From Lethocerus indicus (taxonomy: Eukaryota > Arthropoda > Insecta > Hemiptera > Belostomatidae), in NCBI GenBank assembly GCA_019843655.1, contig JACDQD010000103.1, forward strand, positions 10,105,501-10,169,500: 64,000 bases of DNA. Reading direction: 5' to 3'. The notes under the pieces were generated by a model. It saw only the letters and a program-made list of their open reading frames with translations. It ran no database searches and was not told the DNA's origin. A program made the translations under genes and the position numbers. Below are positions 1 through 12,415 of this stretch, in pieces. How positions within the stretch are numbered: position 1 is the first letter of the stretch; each line of letters begins with the position of its first letter.

Positions 1-181
1 GGACCAAAACCAACTTAGTTGTTGAAAGGAATTGTTCTGCGATTTTTCTCTTATCGTAATTTCGGGCAACCTTTTAAACATCGGCGGCTTACTTCGTAGC
101 TCTCTTTCGAATTAAGTTAAGTCGCCAATTGGACAGTTTCAATTGTGCTGTTGGCTGTTCGCAAAGTTGATTGTCTCCTCT

Positions 182-203
182 GCTCTCTCTCCCTCTCTGT
201 CTT

Positions 204-235
<32 letters not shown>

Positions 236-244
236 TCTCTCTCT
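182..244. repeat. (CT)n microsatellite
   Basis: An almost pure CT tract with two short GT/CCC interruptions. It creates spurious Leu/Ser and Arg/Glu reading frames on the two strands. No gene is supported in the first 780 bases apart from this tract. Confidence 0.95.
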
Positions 245-781
245 GATGATTGGTCGTCAGAGCCCCGAGTTCGGCCCGCTTTCAATTTCTTTGATTGGAT
301 CGCTGGGTCGTCTGACTGAAGCAAGTTTATCCCAAAACTCAAGTTTTCTTTGTCCGAGTTTTCGGTTATCCGATTTGGAAAGGTTTGAAGCAAAGGGTGT
401 GAATTAGGGTGGAGGGGGGAAATCTGCAGTAATCGCGAGTTTAATTGATAAGCCGTTCTCATACTAATCCGTAGTCTAGGTAAAATTCATCTTATCACTA
501 ATTTATATCACAATTTCAATGTTTAAAAAGGCTGGGATATCGATAAATACATAAAAACTCTTCGGTCTCATCTTATTATATACTGTTTCGGAGTATAAAT
601 AATATATCTTTATAGGAAAAGTATTTTTAATGTTGATGCATTGCGGGATAATCCAGAGCGATGTAAGTGGACAGGCTAAAAAAACTGCTTATGTGGAGAA
701 CGCTGCAGCGCCTAACTCGGAATGAAAGCGGAGACGACCGGTCTAGGAATTAACTCGGCAGGCCGGTCTACTGAATAGGAC

Positions 782-1320
782 TTGAAAAGTGTTCCTAAAG
801 AGAACTCGCCTCGTTGTCGAGTTCCACTTCTGAAGACAAGTTCTTTCTCAGAAGTGGCGGAGATAGCGCTCGCACTCTTGCACGCAGTCTTATCGTCGTC
901 TGTGCAGAATTATTTCAAAATGACAATGTTGAATACCGAACTGCAGCCCGAAATAATGAAAGAGAAGCGGGAAAAATGGAAATAAATTATAAATAACAAA
1001 CTAAGAAAAAAAAGACAACCCACCTTTGGACAGCTCCACCCAATCTCACTAGGCATCAAGAATTTATCCTGAACAGATTGCTGAAAGAAGACAGACCCAA
1101 ATGCTGACAATACCAAATAGATATAGCAGTAGAACATGTATTAATCGTGAAATATATAAAACAGAAAAGAAAAAACTAAATTATAAAGCCTCAACAAAAT
1201 ACAACAAAACGGAATCAATAGACCAGTACGTAAAAGACACAAAAGTAACAGTGGATACATAAAGTAAAAAATAGGGAATAACAGATTACAAGTTATCTCC
1301 TTGCTCTATAAATAAAAAGG
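782..1320 (+). mobile_element. Decayed non-LTR retrotransposon fragment (RNase H region and ORF2 C-terminus)
   Basis: Across shifting frames, the plus strand encodes pieces typical of the end of ORF2 in Jockey/CR1-type elements. One is an LTRHQEFILNRLL-like segment, matching the 'LTR..q..LtRLR' of the RNase H region, at about 1046-1085. Next is a PKC..C...IAVEHVLI segment that resembles the terminal 'CP.C....tVEHiL.eC' motif (about 1090-1150). Last is a basic KY.KTE.K..NYKAS stretch like the post-RNase H tail. Stops and frameshifts interrupt it, so it is a fossil. Recognition rests on motif memory only, and the family assignment is uncertain. Confidence 0.42.
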
Positions 1321-4300
1321 GAAACAAACAATAGTGATGTTTTGTACTTTAATTTTGTACTAGTACCGCTCTTACACCTAATAAGCGTTGTTTTTTCCAT
1401 TCAGTCTCGTTGTTCTGGAAATTATTGTTCGGAAATTAGGGCGTTTCACACTGGACAGGAAACTGCTTAGGGCCAGTTCATGTTCCGCCCCGTTTTTCTG
1501 GGCTTCCGTGAAGCCGGAACATTGGGAAAAGTAATAAACGGGCCGAAGGGAGACACACAGATCTCGACGAGTGTGGGAAGCCGGCTGTGGGAGGGCTGCC
1601 TCTAATGGCCGGGCGTTGTTATTATTGAAGATTTTCTACTCCTTGTAACGCTATCCTCGGCTAACGGTAACTGCCAAACGTACACGGACTCATTTTTCCG
1701 GAAGTAATTAACAATAACGATTTTGAATTGGCCAAAAACATGTGGGAATAATAAAAAAGAATGGCATGATCAGAATTCTGATTTGACGAGTGTGATTCTA
1801 TGATGAGGATTAGAATGGCTTAAGATGCTATTACAGTTTATTAATAAAACAGCATGTACATTAAAACATTTCATGAACATGAATGTGTTGAAAGTGAGGA
1901 ACAATCTATACATGGAATTATTGAATAAAAGTTGAATTTTTTCGAAAATGCTGGACAAATGTTTTGAGTGAAAAGAAGTGAGTATAAGTTGGAGATTAAT
2001 CCAGATTAGGGTTAATCTCATAGTTCGAACGTTGATCATTTTTTTTTTAAGATTGAATAGAATAACTTAAAAAACTGAACTGGCTCCAGATCAAGTGACA
2101 CTTTGTGGTCGCTTAAGACCGCAATTAGGCTTACTGAAATGGAATAATTGACCGACGGGCGCAGGACGGTTGCCCAACACCCGGAGTGTTGCCGTGAAAG
2201 AAATTCAAATTGAGTCATATCGGTAATTAGTTTCCGAAGAGTTTTTTTTTCTGCGCAACAGAATTTTATACTATTTCTACATACCGTAAAATGTTATCGA
2301 TGTTTCAATCGATCTAGACTGTGGGATTCTAAGGGATGGAATGCAAGCCCGACTTGTCGATTGAGTTGTAACACTGTAGATGCGGTTGGGATATATTATA
2401 ATTGGAGTGTTGCGGCCGTGATGGATTATGGTGCTGGAATCTTAACATTTTACCAAATCGGTTTCTGTTCGGATCTGTTAATCATTATATATGATGTATC
2501 TATAGAACTCAGTTGGATGGGTTAACGTGTCCACTGAATTCGTACTCTTAATCAAACACATTTGTGAAAGAAAAATGTCCAAAGCGTAAATAATTTACAG
2601 GCGGTATAATGGAGTACATATATATTTATGAGGAGTCACACCGGGCCTACACTCTATAAACACTCAACTTAATCTAAAAAAATATCCCAGAGACTGCTGT
2701 CATCGTGGCTGTTGACGCTATACCGATAGATATCAGTTCAATTTCAGTTTGGACATAATGCCGCTCCGGTTAAATATTGACTAGGAAAAAGGCAGGTAGA
2801 CGGTTGAGGCTGGGTTTGGATGTCGCGTTCGGGCACAGTGTAGACCATTGTGGAGGCGTTAGTAGGAGGAGCTCAGGCCTCCGGCCCATGACTTAATTCA
2901 TCTCAGCCACTCGGGGTCGATGAACCCCACCCAACACAGCCCAATTCTTATCCAGTCCTTCCATATAGATATATATGTACCACAACAACACATGAATATA
3001 GAGTGTCAACGGTCGCCAGATATACGAACAAGCAATGGCATCAACTGTGGCACCGTTTTATTTGGTTTCGGTATTATCTTAACATAATATATAGCCAGTA
3101 TTTATATACATTTTACAATTTACGGCTCAGTTTACTTTGAGTAAGCGACAATAAAATATTTTCTTTTCTCCGTCGGTATTATGTCAGTTGGGCACAGAAC
3201 TAAGGACCGAAATCAAGAAAAAAATGTTATTTTAATAATAATAATTTATATTTATAGCTCTTGGTTGTATAATGTTATCCGGGGATTTCAATGAACTTTA
3301 TTATTGTAATTTGGAATCAAAGAGTTTCTTTGTGGCAGACGAGGTAACAAATACTATTTAAATTTGGAATATATAAAACCTCATTGAGAAAGTTTCTGCA
3401 GATGCAAGCGAGACCTGTGTAGCAAAAGACAGGATGAGACAGGACATCGCAAGAGTCCTAATCTCGGTTATATATCTATTAAAAATTATATAAATTACAA
3501 TACAAAGTAAAATTAAACCACGTTACTACCGAAATTGAATTTCAGTATTTAATTTGTTTAATGTTCTTTTTGCAGTGTAATGTAGTAATATTTTGGATAT
3601 TCAGACATCAGCTTAGTACATCTTAATCTTAGGAACGAAAATTTTTTTTAATTTTTCCTTACTGTCACCGAATTATATCTCTCCCTTCGCCGCCCATTGC
3701 GGAATTCATTTTGCCCAATGCTCTGATATTTTCTAATTCGTACGAAGATTAACTCCTGGGAAGACTTCGGAATTCGCCTTCCAGTACTCAATTTGCCGGA
3801 ACCTACTACCGTTGTGTGCGGGCATCTCGATGGTTCTCCCTTCGATTGCACAAGCCACTACTCGTGCCCCCGGCGACGGATAAATAATTCCTCTCCCCCC
3901 CCCTTCTTTCTACCCGCTAATCGGACTTCGCAACTGCGATTAGCAAATATATTTTCTAATCTCCGGATCGTATTTATGTTGTTGCTACCGCTCCGACTCT
4001 ACCTGCCGGGCGAGTAGTTTTTTTTTTAAAGTTTTGCAATTTTCCAGTGCGAGAGTTCAATAAATGGGAGTTCTATTTACGTTGCTCTCTCTCCGAGAGA
4101 GGTGTATAATCGCAGGTGTGCGAGTCGCAATGTGAAATAGTGGCTTGTCATTTAAAAAGAAATCTCGATCTCAATTCCAGTTGGTTTCGATCGTTATAAA
4201 TCTGATCTTTATCCTTATAGGAAATTGTTATTATTCTTTGCTGCCCATGCTAAAACATTTTAGAGAAACAGACTCCTCATCTTTCTCGTCTTCTTTCAAC

Positions 4301-7300
4301 AAATATTGAACATAAAGGTCGAATATTATTATTGGAAACAATGTTGGTATCACTCTTTCACGATTCGCTTACCTACACTGGTCTGTCTTAAAACCAGCCG
4401 AGTGGGGAGTCCAACTTTTAGCAATGAAAAATTGACATTGTAAGCAGCCAATTTAATCACTTAAAGTACGGTCTAGCGGCAGAAAATTATTACCGTAGAC
4501 TTTCTATTCCAGTCGTACTGGTTTTTATTTGTTTATATTTTTGGAAAGTTTGTTGCTTTGCCAAAATTCGGAAGAGTTTTAAGAATTTGCGGCCGGAAAA
4601 TAAAAGATGGGCAAGACACTCCTTACCGCATTGCGGCTTTCCAGCTTCTGCGGGACATGCGATATATACGCCCTAGGATTAGTTCTATTCAGCGGACTAT
4701 TGACGCCATTGCATAGAACGAGACGTCAACAACAATCGGATATACTGAAATTTCCTGTGGGAAATATTAATGCAATAGGAATTCAACATTAAATTGGAAC
4801 TGTAAATTGTTAAACTGCGTTACGTCCTCCCTCAATGCAGTTCAATACTTGATACGTTTGGAATAATGATAATATAATAAACAAAAAATGTCTTATAATG
4901 TCTCTCTAATATCGTTCGGATTCTGAATTGTAGTCCTATAGTACAGACTTTATATATTTCGAGGAACCCACGACTGTTGTATACTTTGTGGTACAACTAT
5001 AAAAGCAATGGGAATGTCGTAAAAAATTAAAGCCAATAGCAAAAATTGTTGCAACTCCGAAAACAATTTCAAAACAACGATTGTACTTTCGGCCTCAACC
5101 CGATTCGCACGTGGGCAATTTTCGGCTGGAATCGCTTACCGGAATGTTCACACGGACCGATTTCAGAAATGTTACAACATTCTGCCTATTTTTTACACTC
5201 CTACAAGTATTTTCTGATAAATTTCAAGTTAAAAGATTAGTTTCAATACATTATCGTGCACTGCAAATTATGTGGTTCTAGGATATTTGACACAGAGGTC
5301 TCCTTTTCATGTATCACAATGTAAAAATATTCACCTACAGTCTCTGTTTGTGATTTTCTGTTTGTGACATGTGTTTGATTGGTGAAATAGGAATGCATTA
5401 AAATATAATTAATGGCGAAAAACAGAAAAATAAATATGAAATTGAAGTATTCCAAAAAACAATTGATTGTCCCTTTTATAGGTTATTCCGTATTAGTGCC
5501 TATATTTTATATTTTATCGACTGCACTGTCGATAATCATCAGTTAGAGTAAGATTCATTCATGCCCAGTTTGTTGATTGACCATTGTCTGGCAAGATTTC
5601 AAATTGTTATCCCTAATCTATTGGCCGGTAGTTCACCAGTGCCGTCTAAATTTGGAGCCACGTGCACCTATTTCACTATATTGTCTGGCTCCAACTCAAT
5701 AAGATTTATTAACATGGAAGAATGTAAAATTTTTCAAGGAATTTTTACACGGGGACACGTTATTTTTTTATTCTTCCAATACTGAATTTGAAAATTTCAA
5801 GATCAATAAAAGCCGGAAACTGGAATAGAATTAAATAATTTGGGTTACTATAATAAACTCGAATTCTGTCTAATTCTGTAAAAGAAATAATCAAAAACGT
5901 TTGATGCCATTGGTTAATATCTTCATTCCAACGTCTTTCTCTCTTTGTAATCTTCAACGGGCAAAAAATAAACTGGAATGAAACAGATTTTATGGCTTTG
6001 TGTTTTCCCGGTTAATACTTTTTTCTATGTATTTACATTTAACCAATAAATATTTATTGTAATAAGAAGGTTCAGTTATTAATGTATTTGGAATACGATC
6101 GGTGTGAGACTCGAAGAAAATAATGAAAATTTAAATTGTCTCAATACACCGAAAATCAGCAGAATAATAAATAAAGGTATGTTATGAAATTATTTGAAAG
6201 CAATCGCAAACTACTTACGTCATTGTCGTGACAATTGAGGATAACAGTTCAGTGACATTGTATTTACTGATTGGTACTCGGGATAGAACTCGATACAGGT
6301 ATAGCTTAGGAATGAACAGGCGAGTTCATGAACGGAAATAGTTCATTAATAGGGGTACAACATATTCATCGGGGAGAAAATCCTGGTTATTGCCACTTGA
6401 GAGGGGAACAGACAGCCCCTTGAATCGTCTTTCCTTTCATGCCATCCGATGTATAGAATCTCAATTTGAATATCGATTGCTCCTGAGGCGGCTACGTAAT
6501 CTAAGCTGTCTCTCCCTTCCTGAATTTTCACACGGGCGACAGACAACGAAGGAAGGCGTGCGTGCCATTGAACCGCGTTAAAAACGGGCGAGATCAAAGC
6601 CTTACCCCGCAAACAAGTAGGCCTTTATTATACCCTGTAATTCGGGACTGTAGTTAAAGGAGAGTAGATTCATTCGAACGGGGCCCGTTCTGAAAGAATG
6701 AAGAAGGTCGATGTAACTCTATTGTTCTTAAACCTCGGTTTTTTTTCTCCAACTCGAAGAAACAAACGGAGCATTTCCTTAATTAGAGTGGCGAGAGGTC
6801 TCTCAATTAAAACGTAACATTTTTTATTTAATATTCGCGGAATTAAATTTCTGAACCTGTAAAAAGTAGGCCGGCAGACGTCCGTTCGACTCGGGCGAAT
6901 CTGAAAAATATTTACGAAGTATGACTGATTTCAGTAGATACCTTCCTAGATTAGAACTTTCATACTACGTCCAGTCATATATGTGAATTTATTAAGAATA
7001 TCCGCGAATTGCGAAAGTATATTAGATAAGTTTAGAGTTGTTTCAGTGGCATTTTCCAAGCACTCTCTCTGTTGAATTTTATGTAACATTTCACCTAGGA
7101 AGTATGTTTGGCCAAATCGTCTCCGGCGGTTTCGGTTTTGCCCCATAGACAGTTGTTTCAATTTCAAATATTTTTTGAGTTTGAACAGTTTGGACAGTAT
7201 ATTTTGTTAGTGGAGGAGACAAAACATCATGGGCCGGCCTCAAGTGTGGAGGTCACACCGCGGCGGGTCACTCTCACCCACCGAGTCACTCTGGTGATTC

Positions 7301-8243
7301 CCCCGAAGGGATTATTTTTAGATTTTACCGACCGAAACTTATTTCCGTCACAGGCTTGAAAACACCACGGCCGATACATACTGCAGACACATTTATACAT
7401 CAAACCATTTATTAATTTCTTTTTACGACATTAAATTACGAATAACGGCGGGTAGTCTATAAAATGGTAATAATGTCCTAGATAAAACTGACAGTAACTT
7501 AGTAATTAGTTATTAACGAAGACTATAATTTTGAATGTTTTCTATTGAACGCCATATTTACTTACTCTCCTGGACCTATATCGTTGGTAGACTTGTAGAC
7601 TGAGCCACAGTAATTAAAACTTTTCATACATAAAATATATTTTTCCGTGTTTTCTTCTCTCTCTTGATAACAATTACCTTTATTATTCGAATTCGAACGC
7701 GATTGATTTTTTGTCAATTTTTGAAGATCTGTCGGTACTGGTCGGGTTTGGAAAATAATTTTTCAGCTCTTTTAATAACAATCTATTTTCCTTTGTTTAT
7801 TATTATCCCCTGCCCACAAACAGCAACCTCCTTCTTGTCTGCTCGTCCTCGGTCCTTACTCCCTCGCCCGCACCTCCCCTTAATCATGATAATGAAGTCT
7901 CTTAATTATTGCGGCCGGCGGCAATTAGGAGCAATGAGAAGGGGGCAAAGAGGAGAAGAAGGAGGTGGAGGAGTTGAAGCAGAGGATTTTTAAGTCATTT
8001 ATGTTGAAGTGGCTCCGTCATTAACGGTCTCTCCTCGACTTTGCCCTTCTTAACTTATTCCTCCCACTGTTATTCGCCTTGACGGTGTCCTAATTTTCAT
8101 TCTGGTCACTGGGTAATCGGTACCGAACGCCAACACGGAAATGCCAGTATTTATGAGAAACTGCAACAGTCCGTTACTCCATGTATATATAATTTACGAA
8201 TAAGCGCTTATTTTCCGCTTTTTATCCTTCGTCTTCAACAGGC
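1321..8243. other. Intron-like or intergenic AT-rich sequence without a supported gene
   Basis: All open frames here are short (under 110 codons) and lie in AT-rich sequence without recognisable domains. None is supported by splice sites or a coding-like composition. The long T-runs and local GC islands (for example around 3790-3870 and 7850-7990) do not form a convincing exon. Confidence 0.6.
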
Positions 8244-8310
8244 TACATTATTGACGATAGTACATATTTATTATGTATTCGTATAAACGTTATAGCGTCT
8301 ATAAAATTAT
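8244..8310. repeat. Direct repeat, copy A
   Basis: About 67 bp, starting TACATTATTGACGATA and running through a TATGTATTCGTATAAACG core. It recurs at 8633-8700 with only a handful of differences. The two copies bracket a short, more GC-rich coding-like fragment. Confidence 0.85.
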
Positions 8311-8525
8311 TTTCTCCTGTCGCTATTTGAACGGACAATGATATTGCGCTCGTGTACCGACGAAGTGTAAGGCTCTAAGTCCATGAAGAAGTCCCTCCAT
8401 GACTTGGCCGGTCCCGAGCACAGGGTGCCCTTATAAGCCCATTCCCCTCTGTCGTCAACCTCGGGCTCGTGTAGCTTCACGCCCCGCTTTATTGCACCCT
8501 TCACGTAGTCCTTGAATTTACATTT
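8307..8525 (-). pseudogene. Coding-like fragment of unknown origin between direct repeats
   Basis: The minus strand is open for about 73 codons, from an in-frame stop just upstream to a TAA at 8307. The composition is much more coding-like than its AT-rich surroundings, with G/C-rich third positions. The peptide is charged and contains stretches such as KFKDYVKGAIKRGVKLHEPE and GEWAYKGTLCSGPAKSWRDF. I do not recognise the family. It lacks a convincing start, although a CAAG|GAC acceptor-like site lies near 8508. Flanking direct repeats suggest that it arrived with, or was duplicated by, a mobile element. It could be an orphan exon, a transposon piece or a chance open frame. Confidence 0.3.
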
Positions 8526-8632
8526 ATTATCTCAGCGTTTTAACGTTCCTCTCCTATTATTCATCATTCTATGTAGTGGACAGGTTTATAACATCGTACC
8601 TAATTTTTAGTTTTGAAATTTTACGACGATAG

Positions 8633-8700
8633 TACATTATTGACGATAATACATATTTATTATGTATTCGTATAAACGTTATGGCGCCTATAAAATTGTT
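8633..8700. repeat. Direct repeat, copy B
   Basis: Second copy of the repeat at 8244-8310, in the same orientation and about 390 bp away. A shorter internal echo of its beginning (GACGATAGTACATTAT) lies directly before it. Confidence 0.85.
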
Positions 8701-9901
8701 ATTATAATTATAAAATTATTTATGGGATTAATTTTAGCGTGAAATATAGACGACGAATAATTCTTAGAATTCACGACAAATCGAAAATGAGACATTCTCT
8801 TTGCTTCACGCCCTGATAAAATAAAACATCACGCGGGCGTTTACGTTAACGTGGGCAAAACTTTTATATATTTATTTAGTCTTCATAGAAAGGTGAATAT
8901 TATGTATTTTTTACAAATTTACGTGGTTTACCTTTTCATAGTGGACCCAATCACAGTTGACATGAATCAGTAGCAATATACTAACAATTAATACCGAGCA
9001 GTACGGTTTATCTCTCGTGAATATGTTCATTGCTTTTAGACAATTGATGGCGGAGTGAAACAGATGATAATAAAAGGAAATTACCAGGTCGTTGCTAAAA
9101 AATCACATATGATAATAATACATCGCCGTATATGTAGTTTCCGTTCTTTGGCCAATTGTAAGGAATAATCTCACCGTTTTCATTCTTTAGTCAATGAGAA
9201 ATATATCAACGGTATTTTATACGTTTCCGAACTGTCAATATTCACCATACCAAACAACCTTTAGTCCTTTTACAAAAGGCATGATGTGAACGATCTTTGA
9301 CGAATCATTTTTATTTTTAGTTCTCATCGAAAGTTTTCATTTAAATTAACATACAAACGGGTATAGCTAATTTTGAAATATTTGTTGTTATTCTTAACGC
9401 GTAATTCAGACGTAAATCAAGTTCAGCTGCAAATAAATTTGAATAAGCTTAACTGGAACAACACGGGCCGCTTCATCTGTATGCTTTTAATACCAACAAC
9501 TCCTGGAGAAGTCGCCAGGGCACTGTCCGGTCTCTTTATTGGTATTTTATATCACTGTCCTCACCTTTCCGTTTTATCGCTTAGTTTCGAATTGACGGGA
9601 GATGGAGTGGAATAATTTCGGTGTAGAAGAAGGTAAAATAGGAAAATGTTGCGAAACCTGAATCAGTAACTTGTTGTGTTTATCAAGTTTAGGCGTACGA
9701 CCTACTTGATAAGGGGACGGATGTGTTCGCATCTCCTCCCAGCCTTGCGCACCAAGATTACATAAAAACGACCAAAATCGATATATCCACACCTCTCGTT
9801 TTTTTCATCTTCGATGCACGCCCCCCTGACATTATTATATATCTATTGAAACCATAACCAAGTTTTAAATCATCAAGTTTCAAATTGCTATTAACAATAA
9901 C

Positions 9902-9953
<52 letters not shown>

Positions 9954-10458
9954 AAAAACATTATCTTAAAAGTGTTTAGACTGTAGGTCTATTTATTGTT
10001 TGGCAAAGGAGGCTTTCTTCTCGTAGGACTCAGATGCGAAGTGGATACCTTGATCCAATGGGATTCTTGATGCAGGTTGCATTTTCTGCTTGAAATTAAA
10101 CAAACGATTTTATTGTTACAAAAAAAACAAAATTAAAACCAAAAATAAGTGAGTTCAACAAAAGGTGTTATCACTGCCGGCCATTAGGGCCTCAATTTAT
10201 GAGACGGTATTCCACGGGCGAGAGGTAAATCTTTCAGAATTAATTGAAAAAAAAAGAGGAAGGAATCCAATTTCAAGATAAGAAATAACGGTTAAAAACC
10301 TTCCGTGTGGAATAACAGAAGGAAGTTTTCTACAGTTAATTTAGCACTAACCCAGTAAGGGGTTCAGCATTGTTGTGAATCGCGATGACACATAAATCAC
10401 TGTAGAGATATTTGGACTTGAAAGATATAGTGTCTTAAAAACATATATTATTTAGGGT
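8701..10458. other. Intron-like sequence without a supported gene
   Basis: AT-rich, with only short unsupported frames. The one notable element is the long TA microsatellite at 9904-9949, listed separately. Confidence 0.6.
9904..9949. repeat. (TA)n microsatellite
   Basis: A perfect run of about 23 TA dinucleotides. It produces a false minus-strand Tyr/Ile frame. Confidence 0.97.
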
Positions 10459-10492
10459 TACTATTTGTACTGTTGTTTCAGTACAAATAGTA
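10459..10492. repeat. Perfect 14-bp hairpin upstream of microexon 1
   Basis: TACTATTTGTACTG is followed after TTGTTT by its exact reverse complement. The 3' arm begins inside a TTTCAG, so the hairpin could sequester an alternative 3' splice site 67 bases before the microexon acceptor. The structure is seen; any role in splicing is inference. Confidence 0.7.
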
Positions 10493-10545
10493 TTAAATTC
10501 TAATTTAAAGTCATTTAATATTAATTTGTTTGTTTTTTGTTTCAG

Positions 10546-10602
10546 GTGAGTCCAAATCACTGTCCCTGCCTCGGGCATTCGCCCCCCAATTAGACGACTC
10601 AG
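10546..10602 (+). CDS. Microexon 1 (phase 1-1, 57 nt) with recursive-splice junction
   Basis: The exon is preceded by a T-rich tract ending TTTTGTTTCAG and followed by TCAG|GTAACA. It is 57 nt long and symmetric, with phase 1 at both ends. Read in the phase left by the large exon at 35922-36732, it is open and encodes GESKSLSLPRAFAPQLDDS. Its first six bases are GTGAGT, so the acceptor is also a 5' splice-site consensus. A related exon lies at 19963-20022 in the same orientation, with the same phase and mostly synonymous differences, which is the best evidence that it codes. It is probably a cassette exon of a large plus-strand gene whose outer exons lie outside the window. The parent protein is not recognised. 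Confidence 0.72.
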
Positions 10603-11468
10603 GTAACACTAGAATAGTTAATTTTCAAACTTTTTGTATTTTCAGTATTCCAAGCTAATGGATTTACATATTATGGATTTATATATCTACTTGTGATTCA
10701 GGAAAATATTTTTGGATCAGAAGAAATAGTTCACACTTCCTGTTCTGCTTCCAAATCACGTTTACAGATGAACTTACGGCGTGAGAAGTCAATGACTAGT
10801 TGCTACCGAGAATAAATTAACTAACGTCAAAAAACCCAGTTATTATAGGCGGAATTATGTGGGCAACAAATTGTGACTATAGGATGGAAAACGCCTTCGA
10901 TTGGAAGGATACTAAACCCGCAGAACAGTTTTGCATTAGTTCGCCTTCTCACTACCAGATACTGCCCAATGCCGGACTCCAACTGTGTCAGAAACATTTG
11001 AATGTTATTATTGAATTACCAATTTAAATTTAATTATCAATTCACTGGCTTATCCATGATTTCCACTACTTTTCCGAAGTTTCCATACTATTATTGTTTT
11101 CTGTATCAATTAAACTACATTCCAATATTCTTTTTATTATATATAAAACAAACGGATGATGTAGGAATTAATGAAATTTGGAGGACAGGTATAATTATTC
11201 TTATTAATAATACAACAGATATTTATCACTCTTTACTAAAGTTCGCAGCATATTACAAATTTCGAGTATTACTTGCTTGGTACACGGCTGACTCTATAAT
11301 ACATAACATTTAAAGTGTAAGTTTTGGTATACATAACGAAAATACATTGTTGTAAGAACTAGATGTGAACACGTTTTTGAATAGAACATATATGCAGCCA
11401 CTAGAGAATTACATTCTTTGAAGTAATAGTTATAAAGTGCAGGTCAGAATATATATATATTTATTTTG

Positions 11469-12137
11469 TTATCTACCAATTCTAGGAAAACGGTAATGGG
11501 ATGCGAATTTCGGTACCTTGATTTTGGGAATTTCGATTTTCGGGATTTCGATTTTCGGGATTTGGAACTTCGCCATATCGAATTTAGGTATTTCGAATTT
11601 CGGGATTTGGAACGTCGCCATGTCGAATATCGGCCTTTCAAATTTCGGACTTTCGAATTCCTGTTCGCTTCTTGGCATTTGGCCTTCTTGCGGGTCCGAT
11701 TTTGACAATAGTGTGTCCATTTTCCGACTCATGACTTGGCTTAGAACATCGCCGAGGGGCTTCATTTCTATTTCTCGTTCTACACCTTCACCTTCTTCGC
11801 CATGTTTTCCCCTCCTATAGGGGTGCTCGTGGTAATGAATGTGTGAATGGTGAGATTCCGTCCGTTTTTCGGAACTGCTGATTATCGTGAACGTCTCATT
11901 TGAACTGTCGACTTCGATTGTTGGCTCCGTGGAGTTATCAATTAGGTAATATTCCTTTAGGTATTCTAGAATGCCCTCATTTGAGCTGTCGACTTCAGTT
12001 GTTGGCTCCGTGGAGTTATCAATTAGGTAATATTCCTTTAGGTATTCTTCAATGCCTGGTCCGAGTGCCCACCAAGATATCATAGTGGCGGGGCCGATAA
12101 TTAATGCACAAACCACCAGTGAGTGATACCACATCAT
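11469..12137 (-). CDS. Secreted repeat protein 1 with PK(F/I)x(I/V) pentads (novel family)
   Basis: The coding exon gives about 222 residues. Its first ATG is at 12137 and the next codon is also ATG (12134); the second is the one conserved in the paralogue, so the start may be there. An N-terminal hydrophobic stretch (WYHSLVVCALIIGPATMISW) looks like a signal peptide. A 27-residue acidic unit containing EYLKEYYLIDNSTEPT is present twice in tandem (81-nt period, 11893-12052) and carries NST sequons. A His-rich charged linker follows, then nearly ten 5-residue repeats of the type PKFEI, PKFDM, AKFQI, PKIEI (DNA 11505-11648, 15-nt period). The C-terminus SHYRFPRIG resembles RNKSFPRTG of the paralogue at 13610. 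TAA is followed almost at once by AATAAA on the minus strand (11460-11465). The function is unknown; salivary, gut or cuticle secretion are all only guesses. Confidence 0.62.
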   Translation of the reverse strand: MMWYHSLVVCALIIGPATMISWWALGPGIEEYLKEYYLIDNSTEPTTEVDSSNEGILEYLKEYYLIDNSTEPTIEVDSSNETFTIISSSEKRTESHHSHIHYHEHPYRRGKHGEEGEGVEREIEMKPLGDVLSQVMSRKMDTLLSKSDPQEGQMPRSEQEFESPKFERPIFDMATFQIPKFEIPKFDMAKFQIPKIEIPKIEIPKIKVPKFASHYRFPRIGR

Positions 12138-12145
12138 GGTCAAAG

Positions 12146-12415
12146 CTGAAAGAGGACATGGAAGAGTAATGCATCAGCGTTAATTCTCCTTTACCTAGAT
12201 CAGGGCTCATGGAACTGTGCCTAGACTGGAAAATATATAATTTTCTTCTTCTCATCATTCTAACTTATAATTTTGAATTAGAAGGCCAAGTATTGGGTTG
12301 GTGACTAAATAATTGCAGAATTTTCCGATACACGGGTAAAGTGCTACTCATATACCGAGCATATATAAATTTCAAGACCTTGAGTCCCAATCCAAAAATT
12401 AAAATCAATACTCAC
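12146..12415 (-). other. Intron of secreted repeat gene 1 (270 bp)
   Basis: On the minus strand the donor reads CCGAG|GTGAGT at 12415 and the acceptor CCTCTTTCAG ends at 12146, eight bases before the first ATG. Both sites are conserved in the paralogue, where this intron is about 1.4 kb. The gene model (noncoding exon 1 plus one coding exon) rests on these conserved sites. Confidence 0.6.

Noticed and set aside
9758..9961. Frames running through TA microsatellites here and at 15107-15352
   Set aside because: Tyr/Ile repeats come from the dinucleotide tract; no conserved start or splice context.
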